From Lachnospiraceae bacterium XPB1003 (GTDB taxonomy: Bacteria; Bacillota; Clostridia; Lachnospirales; Lachnospiraceae), in NCBI GenBank assembly GCA_900102065.1, contig FMVK01000002.1, positions 62,001 through 126,000 on the forward strand: a stretch of DNA of 64,000 bases, written 5' to 3'. The position numbers and the translations under genes were made by a program. Of this stretch, positions 1-8,402 are shown piece after piece. Each line of letters starts with the position of its first letter. Position 1 is the stretch's first letter. The notes beneath the pieces were generated by a model. It was not told where the DNA came from, ran no database searches, and was given only the letters and a program-made list of their open reading frames with translations.

Positions 1-371
1 ACATTCAGATCTGGCTTGAAAATATGTTTGATGCAGATCCGTCTTTGCTGGCGATACTTGCGGAAAGATTAAAAGATGTGCATAATTTCGGACTGTGTTA
101 TGATTATGCGCATGCTGTTTGTTTTGGCGCAGGGCATGATATTGATGAATGGTCGGAGACGGTGGGTCCCTATGTCAGACATGTCCATATTAACGATAAC
201 GACGGAGTCAGGGATCAGCATCTTCCTGTGGGAGACGGTGTTATCGCCTGGGATGATTTCAAATCTTATTATGAAAAATATATGAAGGATATTTCAATAT
301 TGATTGAAAATAACGGTGTCGACGCACAGCGTAGATCCGTGGAATTCCTTAAGAAACTGGGACTTATTTAA
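1..371 (+). CDS. Sugar phosphate isomerase/epimerase-like TIM-barrel protein (3' part only)
   Basis: The gene enters from the left edge; the first complete codon is at base 3 and the frame reads IQIWLENMFD before the first ATG, so the true start lies outside. About 122 C-terminal residues are visible. Motifs seen are ENMFD, CYDYAHA and the metal-ligand-like HVHINDNDG with a later VGDG and LIENN, the pattern of the xylose-isomerase-like / AP-endonuclease-2 barrel family, where Glu, Asp and His residues bind a divalent metal at the barrel mouth. The family includes sugar epimerases, inosose dehydratases and endonuclease IV; the substrate cannot be told from this fragment. Family fairly sure, function unknown. 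Confidence 0.75.
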   Translation, partial: IQIWLENMFDADPSLLAILAERLKDVHNFGLCYDYAHAVCFGAGHDIDEWSETVGPYVRHVHINDNDGVRDQHLPVGDGVIAWDDFKSYYEKYMKDISILIENNGVDAQRRSVEFLKKLGLI

Positions 372-382
372 AAACTGCCTTT

Positions 383-412
383 TTAACAGTGGCTTATTCA
401 TGGAAATATAAT
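383..412 (+). promoter_or_regulatory. Probable sigma-A promoter for the FecR-domain gene
   Basis: TTAACA (383-388), an 18-nt spacer and a perfect TATAAT (407-412) lie 34 nt before the FecR-domain start codon. Spacing and the -10 box are good, the -35 box has one mismatch. Confidence 0.5.
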
Positions 413-445
413 ATAAACTTTAGCGATTGGACAGAGTAAGATCAA

Positions 446-1471
446 ATGGAATCAAATAAGAATATCAAAAAAAACATAATAATCATCATAGCTTCTATCG
501 TAGTCATAATCGTCGCTGTAGTAGTGGGCTGTCTGTTCTTTTTTAAAGATAAGTCATACAGAGTGCTCAAGATCTATCAGGTAGAGGGGCAGGCAAGTGT
601 TATACACGGAGACGGAAGTGAAGTGACGCCTTATGAAAATATGCTCCTTCAGAGTGGGGATGAGATATCCCTTGTGGAAGGAATGATGGTCATCAAGGCT
701 GATGAAGATAAATATATTTATCTGGAAAATCATACCAGGATAATACTGGAAGCAACAGGAACAGCCGAGAATTCAAAGACTACCATACAGCTCCTTGAAG
801 GCGCCGTGATCAACCAGATTAATGAGGCTCTGTCCGATAAGTCTGTATATGAGCTGAATACGCAGAATGCAACAATGTCGGTCAGAGGAACTGTGTACAG
901 AGCGGAGGTCACGGTAGAATCTGACGGAGCTACAGGATCATCAAGTGATAATTCAGCCACAGAGAGCGGTAACAGTGCTTCCGGAAACAATTATTTATCT
1001 GTTAGCGAAGACGGGATATTAGTCACCGGGGTACAGACATTTGACGGAATCGTAGTGACAGATCCTTTACAGGCTAACGGTGAGAAAAGTAATAATGAGA
1101 AAAGTGTAGAAAGCGGAAAGCAGGTTAGGATCAAACGTGAGGATAATAAAAACGATTATGTCGGGGATACTGAAGATATCGTTTTTGACGAATTTAACGG
1201 GCAGACTCTTGAGTATCTGGACATGGTAGTTCAAAATGGTGAGCAGGATATTGGTAAAACATCTGAGGAATTAGAGGACCTTAAGGAAGCAGCAGGGCCT
1301 TTTAAAGTAACATTTATATACGATAAAAAGGTTTTTGGTACTGTCAGCGTCAATAAGGCGGAAAAAGTTGAAGAGCCCTTACTCATGCCCACAGCATCCG
1401 GAAGCTGGCAATTTAATTTCGATACTCCTATTACAGAAGATACGGATATTGAATGGAAGCCCGGAAACTAA
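446..1471 (+). CDS. Membrane-anchored FecR-domain protein
   Basis: 341 residues. A run of Ile/Val at residues 10-33 is a single membrane anchor with a short Lys-rich cytoplasmic head; the rest is predicted outside. Residues about 40-155 fit the FecR domain, including the typical end of the fold TMSVRGTVYRAEV (144-155). A Ser/Asn/Gly-rich insert (159-187) follows. The last 50 residues (FDTPITEDTDIEW near the end) resemble the C-terminal half of an InlB B-repeat, the same fold repeated in the next gene. FecR domains are known as sensors of sigma-factor systems and as extracellular ligand-binding modules next to CHASE2 cyclases; no sigma factor is present here. The start follows a weak AGAGTAAGA ribosome site. 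I infer an extracellular sensor or scaffold acting with the two following genes. Confidence 0.75.
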   Translation: MESNKNIKKNIIIIIASIVVIIVAVVVGCLFFFKDKSYRVLKIYQVEGQASVIHGDGSEVTPYENMLLQSGDEISLVEGMMVIKADEDKYIYLENHTRIILEATGTAENSKTTIQLLEGAVINQINEALSDKSVYELNTQNATMSVRGTVYRAEVTVESDGATGSSSDNSATESGNSASGNNYLSVSEDGILVTGVQTFDGIVVTDPLQANGEKSNNEKSVESGKQVRIKREDNKNDYVGDTEDIVFDEFNGQTLEYLDMVVQNGEQDIGKTSEELEDLKEAAGPFKVTFIYDKKVFGTVSVNKAEKVEEPLLMPTASGSWQFNFDTPITEDTDIEWKPGN

Positions 1472-1515
1472 GGTGGAATAAAACGTGTGCTAATATGCGG
1501 GAGAATGGAGATACT

Positions 1516-4089
1516 ATGTGGAATATGAAGAGTATCAGTAAGAAGATGAAAAATATAATGATCCGCAGGATCACAGCAAGTCTGGTTATACTTGGGCTCA
1601 TATTTGATATGGAAGGTGTAAACGGAGTTGGCTTGCTTAAGGTTACGGCAGCCACATCGTATCCATCCGAAGCAGAACCGGGAGATTCTTGCAGTGTTGA
1701 TCAGAATACACAGTTTGCATTTTATGCTTACCAGAATCAAGCCGCCAACGAAGTTGATAATTTTACCGGCTCGGGTACCGCAGTCAGCGGTGCGGGACAG
1801 ATTTTTCAGGTTACTGCCGGAAACTCCTTTACATTCCCCAGTAGTGTAGATGGTATCAGCGATGTGGAAAAATGGAGCAAGATAAAATCCAAATCTGCTG
1901 AGGGATGGACCAGAGTTTCTTATATTCCTGAATATAGTATTCAGGTTATCTATAATCCAAACTTTCAAGGCGGAGCTTCAATAGAAGATACGGAAGTCTT
2001 TTTTTCGGATGAACCTTTTCGGTTAAGAGACGGCGAAGATACTTTCGAACGTGATGGATATATTCTGAAGGGATGGAGCGAGGAGGCATCAGGCGGTGTC
2101 GATTACAGTCTCGGCGGTTATTATATAGCCAGCTCAGCTGACAGTTATGTAAATTTTTTTGCCGTATGGGAGCGTATCCCTCATGTTGAAGTAACATACA
2201 GGCCGAATGGCGGCACCGGAAGTGAGATAAATAAGGATGAGCGCTGTGAAACTCAGATGGGCGGAGATTTTAAGGCCTTCGATCTGCTCGGATCGGCTGA
2301 TTTTACTCGTACAGGATATGATCTTACGGGATGGAAATTAACTTCAAGCGGTGAGGAGTTCGATCTGGGTGACGAATGCGTCATCAGTGCAAATGAGGAC
2401 GGCCCTCTTGTTTTTGACGCGATATGGACAAGAAAACCCGAGATCGCGCTGACTGTACAATACAGACCCAATGGTGGTGACGGTGACACTATCACTCAGA
2501 CTATGACCGTACCTTTATCGGAAACGGACGGCTCGGCACAGATAACACTTTTAGATAAAGCTGACTTTGAAAAGTCGGAACATAATCTAAAGGGTTGGTC
2601 GGAAGGAAGCTCAAAATATGACCTTGGGGCAACATACAGTTTTACACCCGAAGAGGATGAGATCAGCAAAACAATAACCTTTGATGCCGTATGGGTCGAA
2701 AAGAAAACAGGTAATGTTGATATAAAAATAAAGACCCCGGTATATGTGGGAGCTGAAGTCAAATATGATATAGAAAAGAATTCTGACGGTGAGGTTACCG
2801 TGGAATTCAGAAAAAAAGACGGGAACGACAGCTCATATTCTAAGACTGTTCCCGTGGAGGGCGGAAAATATATCGCCAGAGCAAAGTTAAAGGAAACGGA
2901 TGATTATAAAGCAGATGAGGATACGGAAGAGTTTGAGATCTCTTATCTGGATAAACCTGTAAATCCCTATACATACAAGGAAGTGGTAAACAGTACCGGC
3001 ACGGTTACGGATCTTACTATCGTACCTGTTGGCGGATATACCATTTCCACATCGCCGGATTCTTCTTTTGGAGCTTCAGTGCTTTATTCTGATGCCAAGA
3101 AAGCGGGGGGAGTATATTTAAGACGCGGAGAGGATAAGGCCATAACCGGCATGATAACTCTTTCCGATTATACGGCTACAGATACACCGGACATTGTTTT
3201 CCCGGATAAGATCTATTATGGGGCTTCGTTTGAGGTAACCGGTTCATCGAAATCTCCTGCAGAATTAACACTTAGCTATAAGGAGTTCGGAGCGTCGGAT
3301 GATACTTATACCACGAAAGCGCCTACGGACCCCGGCAAGTATACGGCAAGAATCACAGCTCCTGCAACAGGGTTTTATAAAGCTGTGAACTGGACTGAAA
3401 CTTTCACTATTGATTACCTTGAGGCACCGGACAGCAAGGCGACAGCTGACGGGGATGAGGGAAACTATGGGTGGTTTAAATCCGATGTTAAGATAAAGGC
3501 ACCTTCAGGATATCTTATCGGTACATCGAAGAACGGTGAATTTTATGAGAAGATAGCATGGGATGACAAGATCGATAAGATATATTATAAACGTGTTTCC
3601 GATGGTGCCATTACTGATGCGGTGGATTTGAAACTTGATGTAAAGATAGACAAGGATCTACCGGTTGTTTCTTTTGAAGATGGCGTTAAACTCGATGAAT
3701 CCACGAAAACTGTCAAGGTCTTCCTTGATGATATGAAATTTTCTATAGTGGATGATAATCTTGCAACGGTCTTCGTGGGCAAGACGGAATACAAAGTTGA
3801 GAACGGAAGATGTGAGATCGATCTGCTGGCAGGTGATGATACACAGACTCTTGAAGTGGTAGCAACGGATCTTGCCGGGAACAGTTATACTTTTACCATC
3901 GAGATAACACCGCAGTGGCTTGAGAATAAGGTTATACCTCCCGGCAAGAAGATCTCACTTAAGTCTAACGTCGCATATTCATTCGATGGCGGAAGTCAGT
4001 GGATGGTTGATGGCGATAATACGGTATATGCCGGCGGCAATCAATTCTATGTAAAGAGTAATATGAGTCTGACATTCAGCAAGAAATGA
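1516..4089 (+). CDS. Secreted InlB-type repeat surface protein
   Basis: 857 residues from the ATG at 1516, chosen because GGAG sits 5 nt upstream; an in-frame ATG at 1453 would overlap the FecR gene and has no ribosome site. Residues 1-45 form a signal peptide (basic start, hydrophobic core ITASLVILGLIF, Ala-Ala end). Three InlB B-repeats follow (each starts VxYxPNGG or similar and ends with GW...FxAxW), at about 145-220, 225-310 and 313-395. Then come two Ig-like segments sharing the pattern YxG...K/E...GKY-ARI, a third all-beta segment and a C-terminal WxVDGDNTVYAGG domain. There is no LPXTG motif or C-terminal anchor, so it is probably secreted or held non-covalently. Such repeats usually mediate adhesion or protein contacts. 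It lies 4 nt before the cyclase gene, so the three genes are probably one operon. Confidence 0.7.
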   Translation: MWNMKSISKKMKNIMIRRITASLVILGLIFDMEGVNGVGLLKVTAATSYPSEAEPGDSCSVDQNTQFAFYAYQNQAANEVDNFTGSGTAVSGAGQIFQVTAGNSFTFPSSVDGISDVEKWSKIKSKSAEGWTRVSYIPEYSIQVIYNPNFQGGASIEDTEVFFSDEPFRLRDGEDTFERDGYILKGWSEEASGGVDYSLGGYYIASSADSYVNFFAVWERIPHVEVTYRPNGGTGSEINKDERCETQMGGDFKAFDLLGSADFTRTGYDLTGWKLTSSGEEFDLGDECVISANEDGPLVFDAIWTRKPEIALTVQYRPNGGDGDTITQTMTVPLSETDGSAQITLLDKADFEKSEHNLKGWSEGSSKYDLGATYSFTPEEDEISKTITFDAVWVEKKTGNVDIKIKTPVYVGAEVKYDIEKNSDGEVTVEFRKKDGNDSSYSKTVPVEGGKYIARAKLKETDDYKADEDTEEFEISYLDKPVNPYTYKEVVNSTGTVTDLTIVPVGGYTISTSPDSSFGASVLYSDAKKAGGVYLRRGEDKAITGMITLSDYTATDTPDIVFPDKIYYGASFEVTGSSKSPAELTLSYKEFGASDDTYTTKAPTDPGKYTARITAPATGFYKAVNWTETFTIDYLEAPDSKATADGDEGNYGWFKSDVKIKAPSGYLIGTSKNGEFYEKIAWDDKIDKIYYKRVSDGAITDAVDLKLDVKIDKDLPVVSFEDGVKLDESTKTVKVFLDDMKFSIVDDNLATVFVGKTEYKVENGRCEIDLLAGDDTQTLEVVATDLAGNSYTFTIEITPQWLENKVIPPGKKISLKSNVAYSFDGGSQWMVDGDNTVYAGGNQFYVKSNMSLTFSKK

Positions 4090-4093
4090 GTAA

Positions 4094-6025
4094 ATGAGAG
4101 TGAAGAATAAACCTTCGGAAAAGAATAAGATCAGTGTCTATGTATATGATCTGCTATGCATGTTATTTGCCGCAGGCCTTGTTTTCATACTCACGGTAAC
4201 CAATTTCTTTTCAAGGCTTGACTACATGACGACGGATGCACTCTATCAGACACCGAGAGGCGTATCAGGACAGATCAAGATAATCGGCATCGATGAAAAG
4301 ACTTTGGAAAAGTACGGACCTATAAATACATGGTCCAGATCTGTTTATGCGGATCTTATCCGGAAACTGACGGAAGATGAAGAGAATAAACCCGATATCA
4401 TAGGTCTTGATATACAGTTTTCCGGACACGTTGATGAAGCCGGGGACCTTGCTTTTGCCGATGCCGCAAAAGAATTTGGAGATACGGTAGTTGTAGGACA
4501 GTTCAAATATGCGGATATGCCCGAGATCGATGCAAACGGTATACCTTATTATCCTGTTAAGGATATGTATCTGCCGTATGATGAGCTGGCAAAAGTATGT
4601 CATATAGGTTATTCGAATGTTTCTCAGGATTCGGATGGCACAGTGCGCCGTATTTCTACGGAAAATTCCTACAACGGTATCACGTATAAAAGTTTTCCCT
4701 GGATGATCTACAAGACATATTGCGAGAAGAGAAATACCGAACCGCAGGATTATCGCATAGACCGTTACGGAAGGTCCATAATAGATTATTCCGGACGTCC
4801 CGGGGATTATGAATTTGTATCTCTGGAAGATGTGCTCGAGGGGAGGATCGATCCTCGTGCTTTCGCGGACTGTATCGTTTTAGTCGGTGCCTATACTCCC
4901 GGAATGATGGATAATTATAATGTTCCTACCGGTGGGGCACAGCAGATGTATGGAGTAGAGATCCATGCAAACATCCTTCAGGCATTTATGCAAAACCGTT
5001 TCTCCGTAAACGGTGACCCATATGTGTTCGCTTCGATATTTGCTTTGGCAGCAGCGTTGGTTGTTCTTGCTTTCAGAAAAATGCGCGTGATAGGCGCTTC
5101 TGTCTGCGGGATTGCGGCTATTGTTGCGGAGTTGATATTCGGCAGGTTCATGCATAATAATAACGGGATCGTCATCAGCATTATCTATTTTCCTGTAGTA
5201 TTGATATTTTTTTACATTTATATCCTGGTAAAAAAATACCTTCAGGAATATCTGAATAAGACAAGGATACTCAAGGCTTTCAGTAAGTATGTTGCGCCAC
5301 AGATCATCCAGGAAATCTCTTCGACCGGAAATTACAAAGTAAGTCTCGGAGGTGAAAGCAGAGATATCTCGGCTCTTTTCGTAGATATCCGCGGTTTTAC
5401 CACCATGTCGGAAGCTTTAAGCCCCGAGGATGTAGTGGCGATCCTTAATCAGTATCTTGCTCTTACAACAAAGGCTGTTTTCGATAATATGGGAACTCTT
5501 GATAAATTCGTGGGTGACTGTACCATGGCTGTTTTTAATTCACCCTTTGATCTGGATGACTATGAATTCAAAAGTGTCTGTGCCGCGATGGATATCGCAA
5601 TGGGAAGCGAGCCCTTAAATAACAGGATCGAAGAACAGTTCGGCCGCAAGATAGGTTTTGGCGTGGGTGTAAACTGCGGACCTGCCGTCACCGGAAATAT
5701 AGGCTGCGACTTCAGGATGGACTATACTGCCATAGGTGACACAGTAAACACGGCAGCCAGACTTGAAGCCAATGCAGGCGCCGGCAAAGTTTATATCAGC
5801 GATGTACTCTATGCAAGAGTAAAGGAAAGAGTGGATGTTGAGGAAGTAGGTGTTATTCCTCTCAAGGGAAAGAAAAACGGTGTTGTTGTTTATTCCGTAA
5901 CAGCGGTGCATAAGGATATTCCGGCGCCGTCACCGGAAGAGATGGAAAGACGCAGAAAGCTGTATTGCGTGGCCGGTAATATGCCGGAAGAGGATAGTGT
6001 TAAATCCGATGAAAAAGATGATTAA
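4094..6025 (+). CDS. CHASE2-sensor adenylate cyclase (class III)
   Basis: 643 residues. TM1 about 18-38, an extracellular CHASE2 domain about 43-300, three more membrane segments (about 310-328, 332-350, 358-379), a linker helix, then a class III nucleotide cyclase domain about 424-600. Catalytic residues are all visible: metal-binding D431 (FVDIRGFT) and D475 (KFVGD), adenine-selecting K471 with T545 (DYTAIGDTVN), and transition-state N552 and R556. The Lys/Thr pair favours ATP, so cAMP is the expected product. This is an uncommon output in Clostridia, where no CRP-type receptor is seen in the window. The CHASE2 domain would sense something outside, and the co-directional FecR and InlB-repeat genes just upstream are the natural candidates for the input. 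A hairpin terminator follows. Confidence 0.88.
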   Translation: MRVKNKPSEKNKISVYVYDLLCMLFAAGLVFILTVTNFFSRLDYMTTDALYQTPRGVSGQIKIIGIDEKTLEKYGPINTWSRSVYADLIRKLTEDEENKPDIIGLDIQFSGHVDEAGDLAFADAAKEFGDTVVVGQFKYADMPEIDANGIPYYPVKDMYLPYDELAKVCHIGYSNVSQDSDGTVRRISTENSYNGITYKSFPWMIYKTYCEKRNTEPQDYRIDRYGRSIIDYSGRPGDYEFVSLEDVLEGRIDPRAFADCIVLVGAYTPGMMDNYNVPTGGAQQMYGVEIHANILQAFMQNRFSVNGDPYVFASIFALAAALVVLAFRKMRVIGASVCGIAAIVAELIFGRFMHNNNGIVISIIYFPVVLIFFYIYILVKKYLQEYLNKTRILKAFSKYVAPQIIQEISSTGNYKVSLGGESRDISALFVDIRGFTTMSEALSPEDVVAILNQYLALTTKAVFDNMGTLDKFVGDCTMAVFNSPFDLDDYEFKSVCAAMDIAMGSEPLNNRIEEQFGRKIGFGVGVNCGPAVTGNIGCDFRMDYTAIGDTVNTAARLEANAGAGKVYISDVLYARVKERVDVEEVGVIPLKGKKNGVVVYSVTAVHKDIPAPSPEEMERRRKLYCVAGNMPEEDSVKSDEKDD

Positions 6026-6070
6026 ACAGGCTTTGGGCTGTAGACTGCATGGTTAAAATGAAGACAGTGA

Positions 6071-6100
6071 AAAAGAGATCCCGAAAGGAATCTCTTTTTT
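6071..6100 (+). terminator. Intrinsic terminator after the cyclase operon
   Basis: A-rich left arm and GAGATCC pair with GGAATCTCTTTT around a short CGAAA loop, followed by a run of T. One bulged A at 6090. It separates the cyclase operon from the RNA gene that follows. Confidence 0.8.
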
Positions 6101-6179
6101 GTTGCACTTATAAAGAGTATACAAATCCTGCATACAATAAAAGATGTAGAATTTAATCTAAAAAATATTTCAAAAAGTG

Positions 6180-6207
6180 TTGACAAATATACTTTATGTG
6201 GTACTAT
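6180..6207 (+). promoter_or_regulatory. Strong promoter of the unassigned RNA gene
   Basis: Perfect TTGACA (6180-6185), 16-nt spacer, TACTAT (6202-6207). It is as strong in appearance as the tRNA promoter at 8215. No open reading frame with a ribosome site follows; transcription would start near 6214. Confidence 0.7.
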
Positions 6208-6213
6208 ATAGAC

Positions 6214-6700
6214 ATAGCAACAACACAAGTTGTTGATCACATAGATCAGAAAGGCGGATCAATGAAACGGATGACAGCAGAAAGGTTGTCTAGGATTACT
6301 TGAAGAAGGAGGTACGGTCCACCCGAAAGTTAAGTAAAGTACTTCAGAGGGAAGGTTCCTGAACAGATGGATGAATTGCATATCGTAACGAGAAAGCGAA
6401 CAGCGCTCTGTCAATGTGGAACATGAAATCGAGAGGTACAGGAAGTCGGATTACAAGCTTATTTAAGTTTCATCAAAGGAGATAGCGGCAGGAAAGCAAC
6501 AGTCGCGGTTCTATGGAACCAAGGGTGAAGGATGATAGGCGAAAGTATCCGGATCGGTAGTCAACTAAATATCGAGGATGTCCGCGATGAGAATCGGTAA
6601 ACGGACGAAAAGCAGTCAGAATTTTGGAGGTATGGTCCATTGGACTACGAATCAGAGTGAGGGCCCTTGCAGATCGAAAATAGGATTTGCAGGGGCTTTC
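6214..6700 (+). ncRNA. Candidate large structured non-coding RNA, about 490 nt, family not assigned
   Basis: The stretch has a promoter, no credible coding frame and an end hairpin with a U-rich tail. It folds locally throughout: CAACAAC/GTTGTTG (6218-6235), AAGTA/TACTT (6332-6344), ATGAAA/TTTCAT closing 6423-6473, GCGGC/GTCGC (6485-6506), GGTTC/GAACC (6507-6520), GTCCG-CGAT/ATCG-CGGAC (6580-6606) and GTCC/GGAC (6635-6645). GGAGGTAYGGTCCA occurs twice, at 6308 and 6626. I do not see the conserved cores of RNase P RNA, tmRNA, SRP RNA, 6S RNA or a group I/II intron. Length, ornate folding, intergenic position and the host group are reminiscent of the large RNAs such as ROOL or GOLLD, but I cannot verify that from memory of their consensus. 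The RNA call is an inference from promoter, terminator and folding. Confidence 0.7.
6663..6700 (+). terminator. Terminator hairpin ending the RNA gene
   Basis: A 13-bp stem, 6663-6675 with 6684-6696, with two G-U pairs and an 8-nt loop, followed by TTTCATTAT. The U-tract is short, so termination may be partial and some transcript may run into the GH3 gene. Confidence 0.7.
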
Positions 6701-6732
6701 ATTATGTGCACTAATATGTTAATATAGCTTTT

Positions 6733-6756
6733 AATTGTTACATTATGTTAACAATT
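6733..6756 (+). promoter_or_regulatory. Palindrome upstream of the GH3-like gene, possible operator
   Basis: AATTGTTA (6733-6740) and its exact reverse complement TAACAATT (6749-6756) are separated by 8 nt, 42 nt before the GH3-like start codon. Could be a dimeric repressor site; no regulator is identified. Confidence 0.3.
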
Positions 6757-6798
6757 TGAGGATAACATCAATAAGTTGTTTTACGGACGGGAATTAAA

Positions 6799-8184
6799 AT
6801 GAGCGAGAACGATAAGATAAATCCGGAAGACGCCAAGAGCGTTAAGCGAAAGATAAGGCACAGACGCAGAGTGCGCAATCAGATATTATCATATGTAATA
6901 CTCTTGCTGCTTATCGGCATTTTATCTGTTGTCGGATTTATGGGAGCAAGGAAGCTGGTATCTCTTTTTGTTGAGCAGAAGGCAAGAGATGAAGCTGCTA
7001 TATCTGAGAATATTGCAGCGCAGGATTCGGTTTCCGATGATAATCTTACGATTTCTTCGCCGGATGCGATCAATTCCCCTTCAGAAAACTCTGTTTCGGA
7101 TAATGCCGATGAAGTGCCCAAAGAGCCGGAGATCGATCCTGAGATCCTGGCGATCATAGAGTCTATGACACCGGAACAGAAAGCAGGTGCTCTTTTCATG
7201 GTTAGTCCGGAAGCGATCACCGGTGTTGATGTTGCTACCAGAGCGGGCGACGGTACAAAGGCCGCGCTGGAAAAATTCCCGGTGGGAGCAATTGTATATA
7301 GTAAGCAAAATGTTACCGATAAGAATCAGTTCATGACCATGGTAGGTAGTACCAGGGAAATGTATAACGCTATATATGCTGCTGATAATGAGATTTTCGG
7401 GCTGATGACGGCTGTCAGAGAAGAGGGTGCTTTTAATACACTGGCTGAAGGTACAGGAGAGACAGCTGCTTCATCCGCTTCCGATATTGGTGCATCAGGT
7501 GAGAAGACCAATGCATATCAGGCATATCTTGAGATAGGAAGTTATCTCAATAAGTATCAGATAGATATTGATATCGCACCTGTTTGCGATGTGGCTTCGG
7601 AAAGCGGATATTATCAGAAGGACAGATCTTTCGGTACCGATCCTGAAGTTGTGGCTTCCATGACATCTTCAGCTGTATCAGGTCTTTCTGATCAGTCTAT
7701 CGTATCATGTCTGACAACTTTCCCCGGCCAGGGCAGTGTTGTAAACGGGATATCGGGAGGAAGTACATCCACCGAGAGAAGTCTTGATGAATTTAAAGAC
7801 TTTGAATATAAGCCTTTTGCGTCTGCTATTGATGAAGGCGCGGAAATGGTAATGGTAGGTAATCTGGCTGTTGCGGAAGAAAACGGAGAAAAAGTTCCTT
7901 CTTATATATCATATGAAATGATCACCGAGGAACTTAAGGGTAATCTTGGTTTTGACGGCGTAGTAATTACTGATGATCTGTCTGTTATCGCAAAGGATGC
8001 AGGTTTCGATCAGGGAGAAGCCGCACTCCGTGCCATTAATGCCGGCGCAGACATGATATATGTATCTTCTGATTTTGAAAATACTTATAATGATGTACTT
8101 AAGGCTATCAATGACGGAGCAATCAAAGAAGAAAGGCTTAATGATGCTCTTGCAAGGATATATACGATGAAGGCGGATATGTAA
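6799..8184 (+). CDS. Membrane-anchored GH3-fold protein with altered catalytic residues
   Basis: 461 residues: basic cytoplasmic head, membrane anchor about 30-49, Ser/Glu/Asp-rich linker to about 112, then a glycoside hydrolase family 3 N-terminal barrel starting IESMTPEQKAGALFMV. GH3 beta-N-acetylhexosaminidases (NagZ type) cut GlcNAc from peptidoglycan fragments. The nucleophile region GFDGVVITDDLS is intact (D392). Elsewhere the hallmarks are lost: the usual KHFPGHGDT reads LTTFPGQGSV (305-314), the acid/base Asp-His loop is replaced by a Gly/Ser stretch, and the substrate-binding DQEGG segment reads AVREEGAF. I read it as a probable pseudo-enzyme or one with changed specificity that sits outside the membrane. 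It is followed by a tRNA gene and appears monocistronic. Confidence 0.8.
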   Translation: MSENDKINPEDAKSVKRKIRHRRRVRNQILSYVILLLLIGILSVVGFMGARKLVSLFVEQKARDEAAISENIAAQDSVSDDNLTISSPDAINSPSENSVSDNADEVPKEPEIDPEILAIIESMTPEQKAGALFMVSPEAITGVDVATRAGDGTKAALEKFPVGAIVYSKQNVTDKNQFMTMVGSTREMYNAIYAADNEIFGLMTAVREEGAFNTLAEGTGETAASSASDIGASGEKTNAYQAYLEIGSYLNKYQIDIDIAPVCDVASESGYYQKDRSFGTDPEVVASMTSSAVSGLSDQSIVSCLTTFPGQGSVVNGISGGSTSTERSLDEFKDFEYKPFASAIDEGAEMVMVGNLAVAEENGEKVPSYISYEMITEELKGNLGFDGVVITDDLSVIAKDAGFDQGEAALRAINAGADMIYVSSDFENTYNDVLKAINDGAIKEERLNDALARIYTMKADM

Positions 8185-8214
8185 AAGATTTTATAAAAAA
8201 ATATAAAAAAACAT

Positions 8215-8243
8215 TTGACAAATGTATACCGATATAGTAATAT
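8215..8243 (+). promoter_or_regulatory. tRNA-Gly promoter
   Basis: TTGACA (8215-8220), 17-nt spacer, TAATAT (8238-8243), 41 nt before the mature tRNA end. Near-consensus sigma-A promoter. Confidence 0.85.
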
Positions 8244-8283
8244 AGCTTTTGTCGCGGTGAGTACGAAGCGACAAAAGAAAGAT

Positions 8284-8356
8284 GCGATAGTGGTGCAGTT
8301 GGTAGCACGCGACCTTGCCAAGGTTGAGCTCGCGGGTTCGAGTCCCGTCTATCGCT
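8284..8356 (+). tRNA. tRNA-Gly (GCC)
   Basis: 73 nt. Acceptor GCGATAG pairs with CTATCGC; anticodon loop TTGCCAA gives GCC, reading GGC/GGU; T arm GCGGG-TTCGAGT-CCCGT. Discriminator is U. CCA is not encoded. It has its own promoter and terminator. Confidence 0.97.
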
Positions 8357-8364
8357 CGAAATAA

Positions 8365-8402
8365 AAACCCTGTAAGGATGCTTACAGGGTTTATTTTTTT
8401 TT
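8365..8402 (+). terminator. Terminator of tRNA-Gly
   Basis: Perfect 12-bp stem, AAACCCTGTAAG with its complement, loop GATG, followed by TTA and a long T run. Confidence 0.93.

Noticed and set aside
6214-6700. RNase P RNA, tmRNA, SRP RNA, 6S RNA or intron as the identity of the RNA
   Set aside because: I looked for the GAGGAAAGTCC-type core of RNase P, a 3' end with ACCA and a tag frame for tmRNA, the SRP GGAA/AGCAG loop and intron cores. None is present, and no interrupted exon surrounds the stretch.
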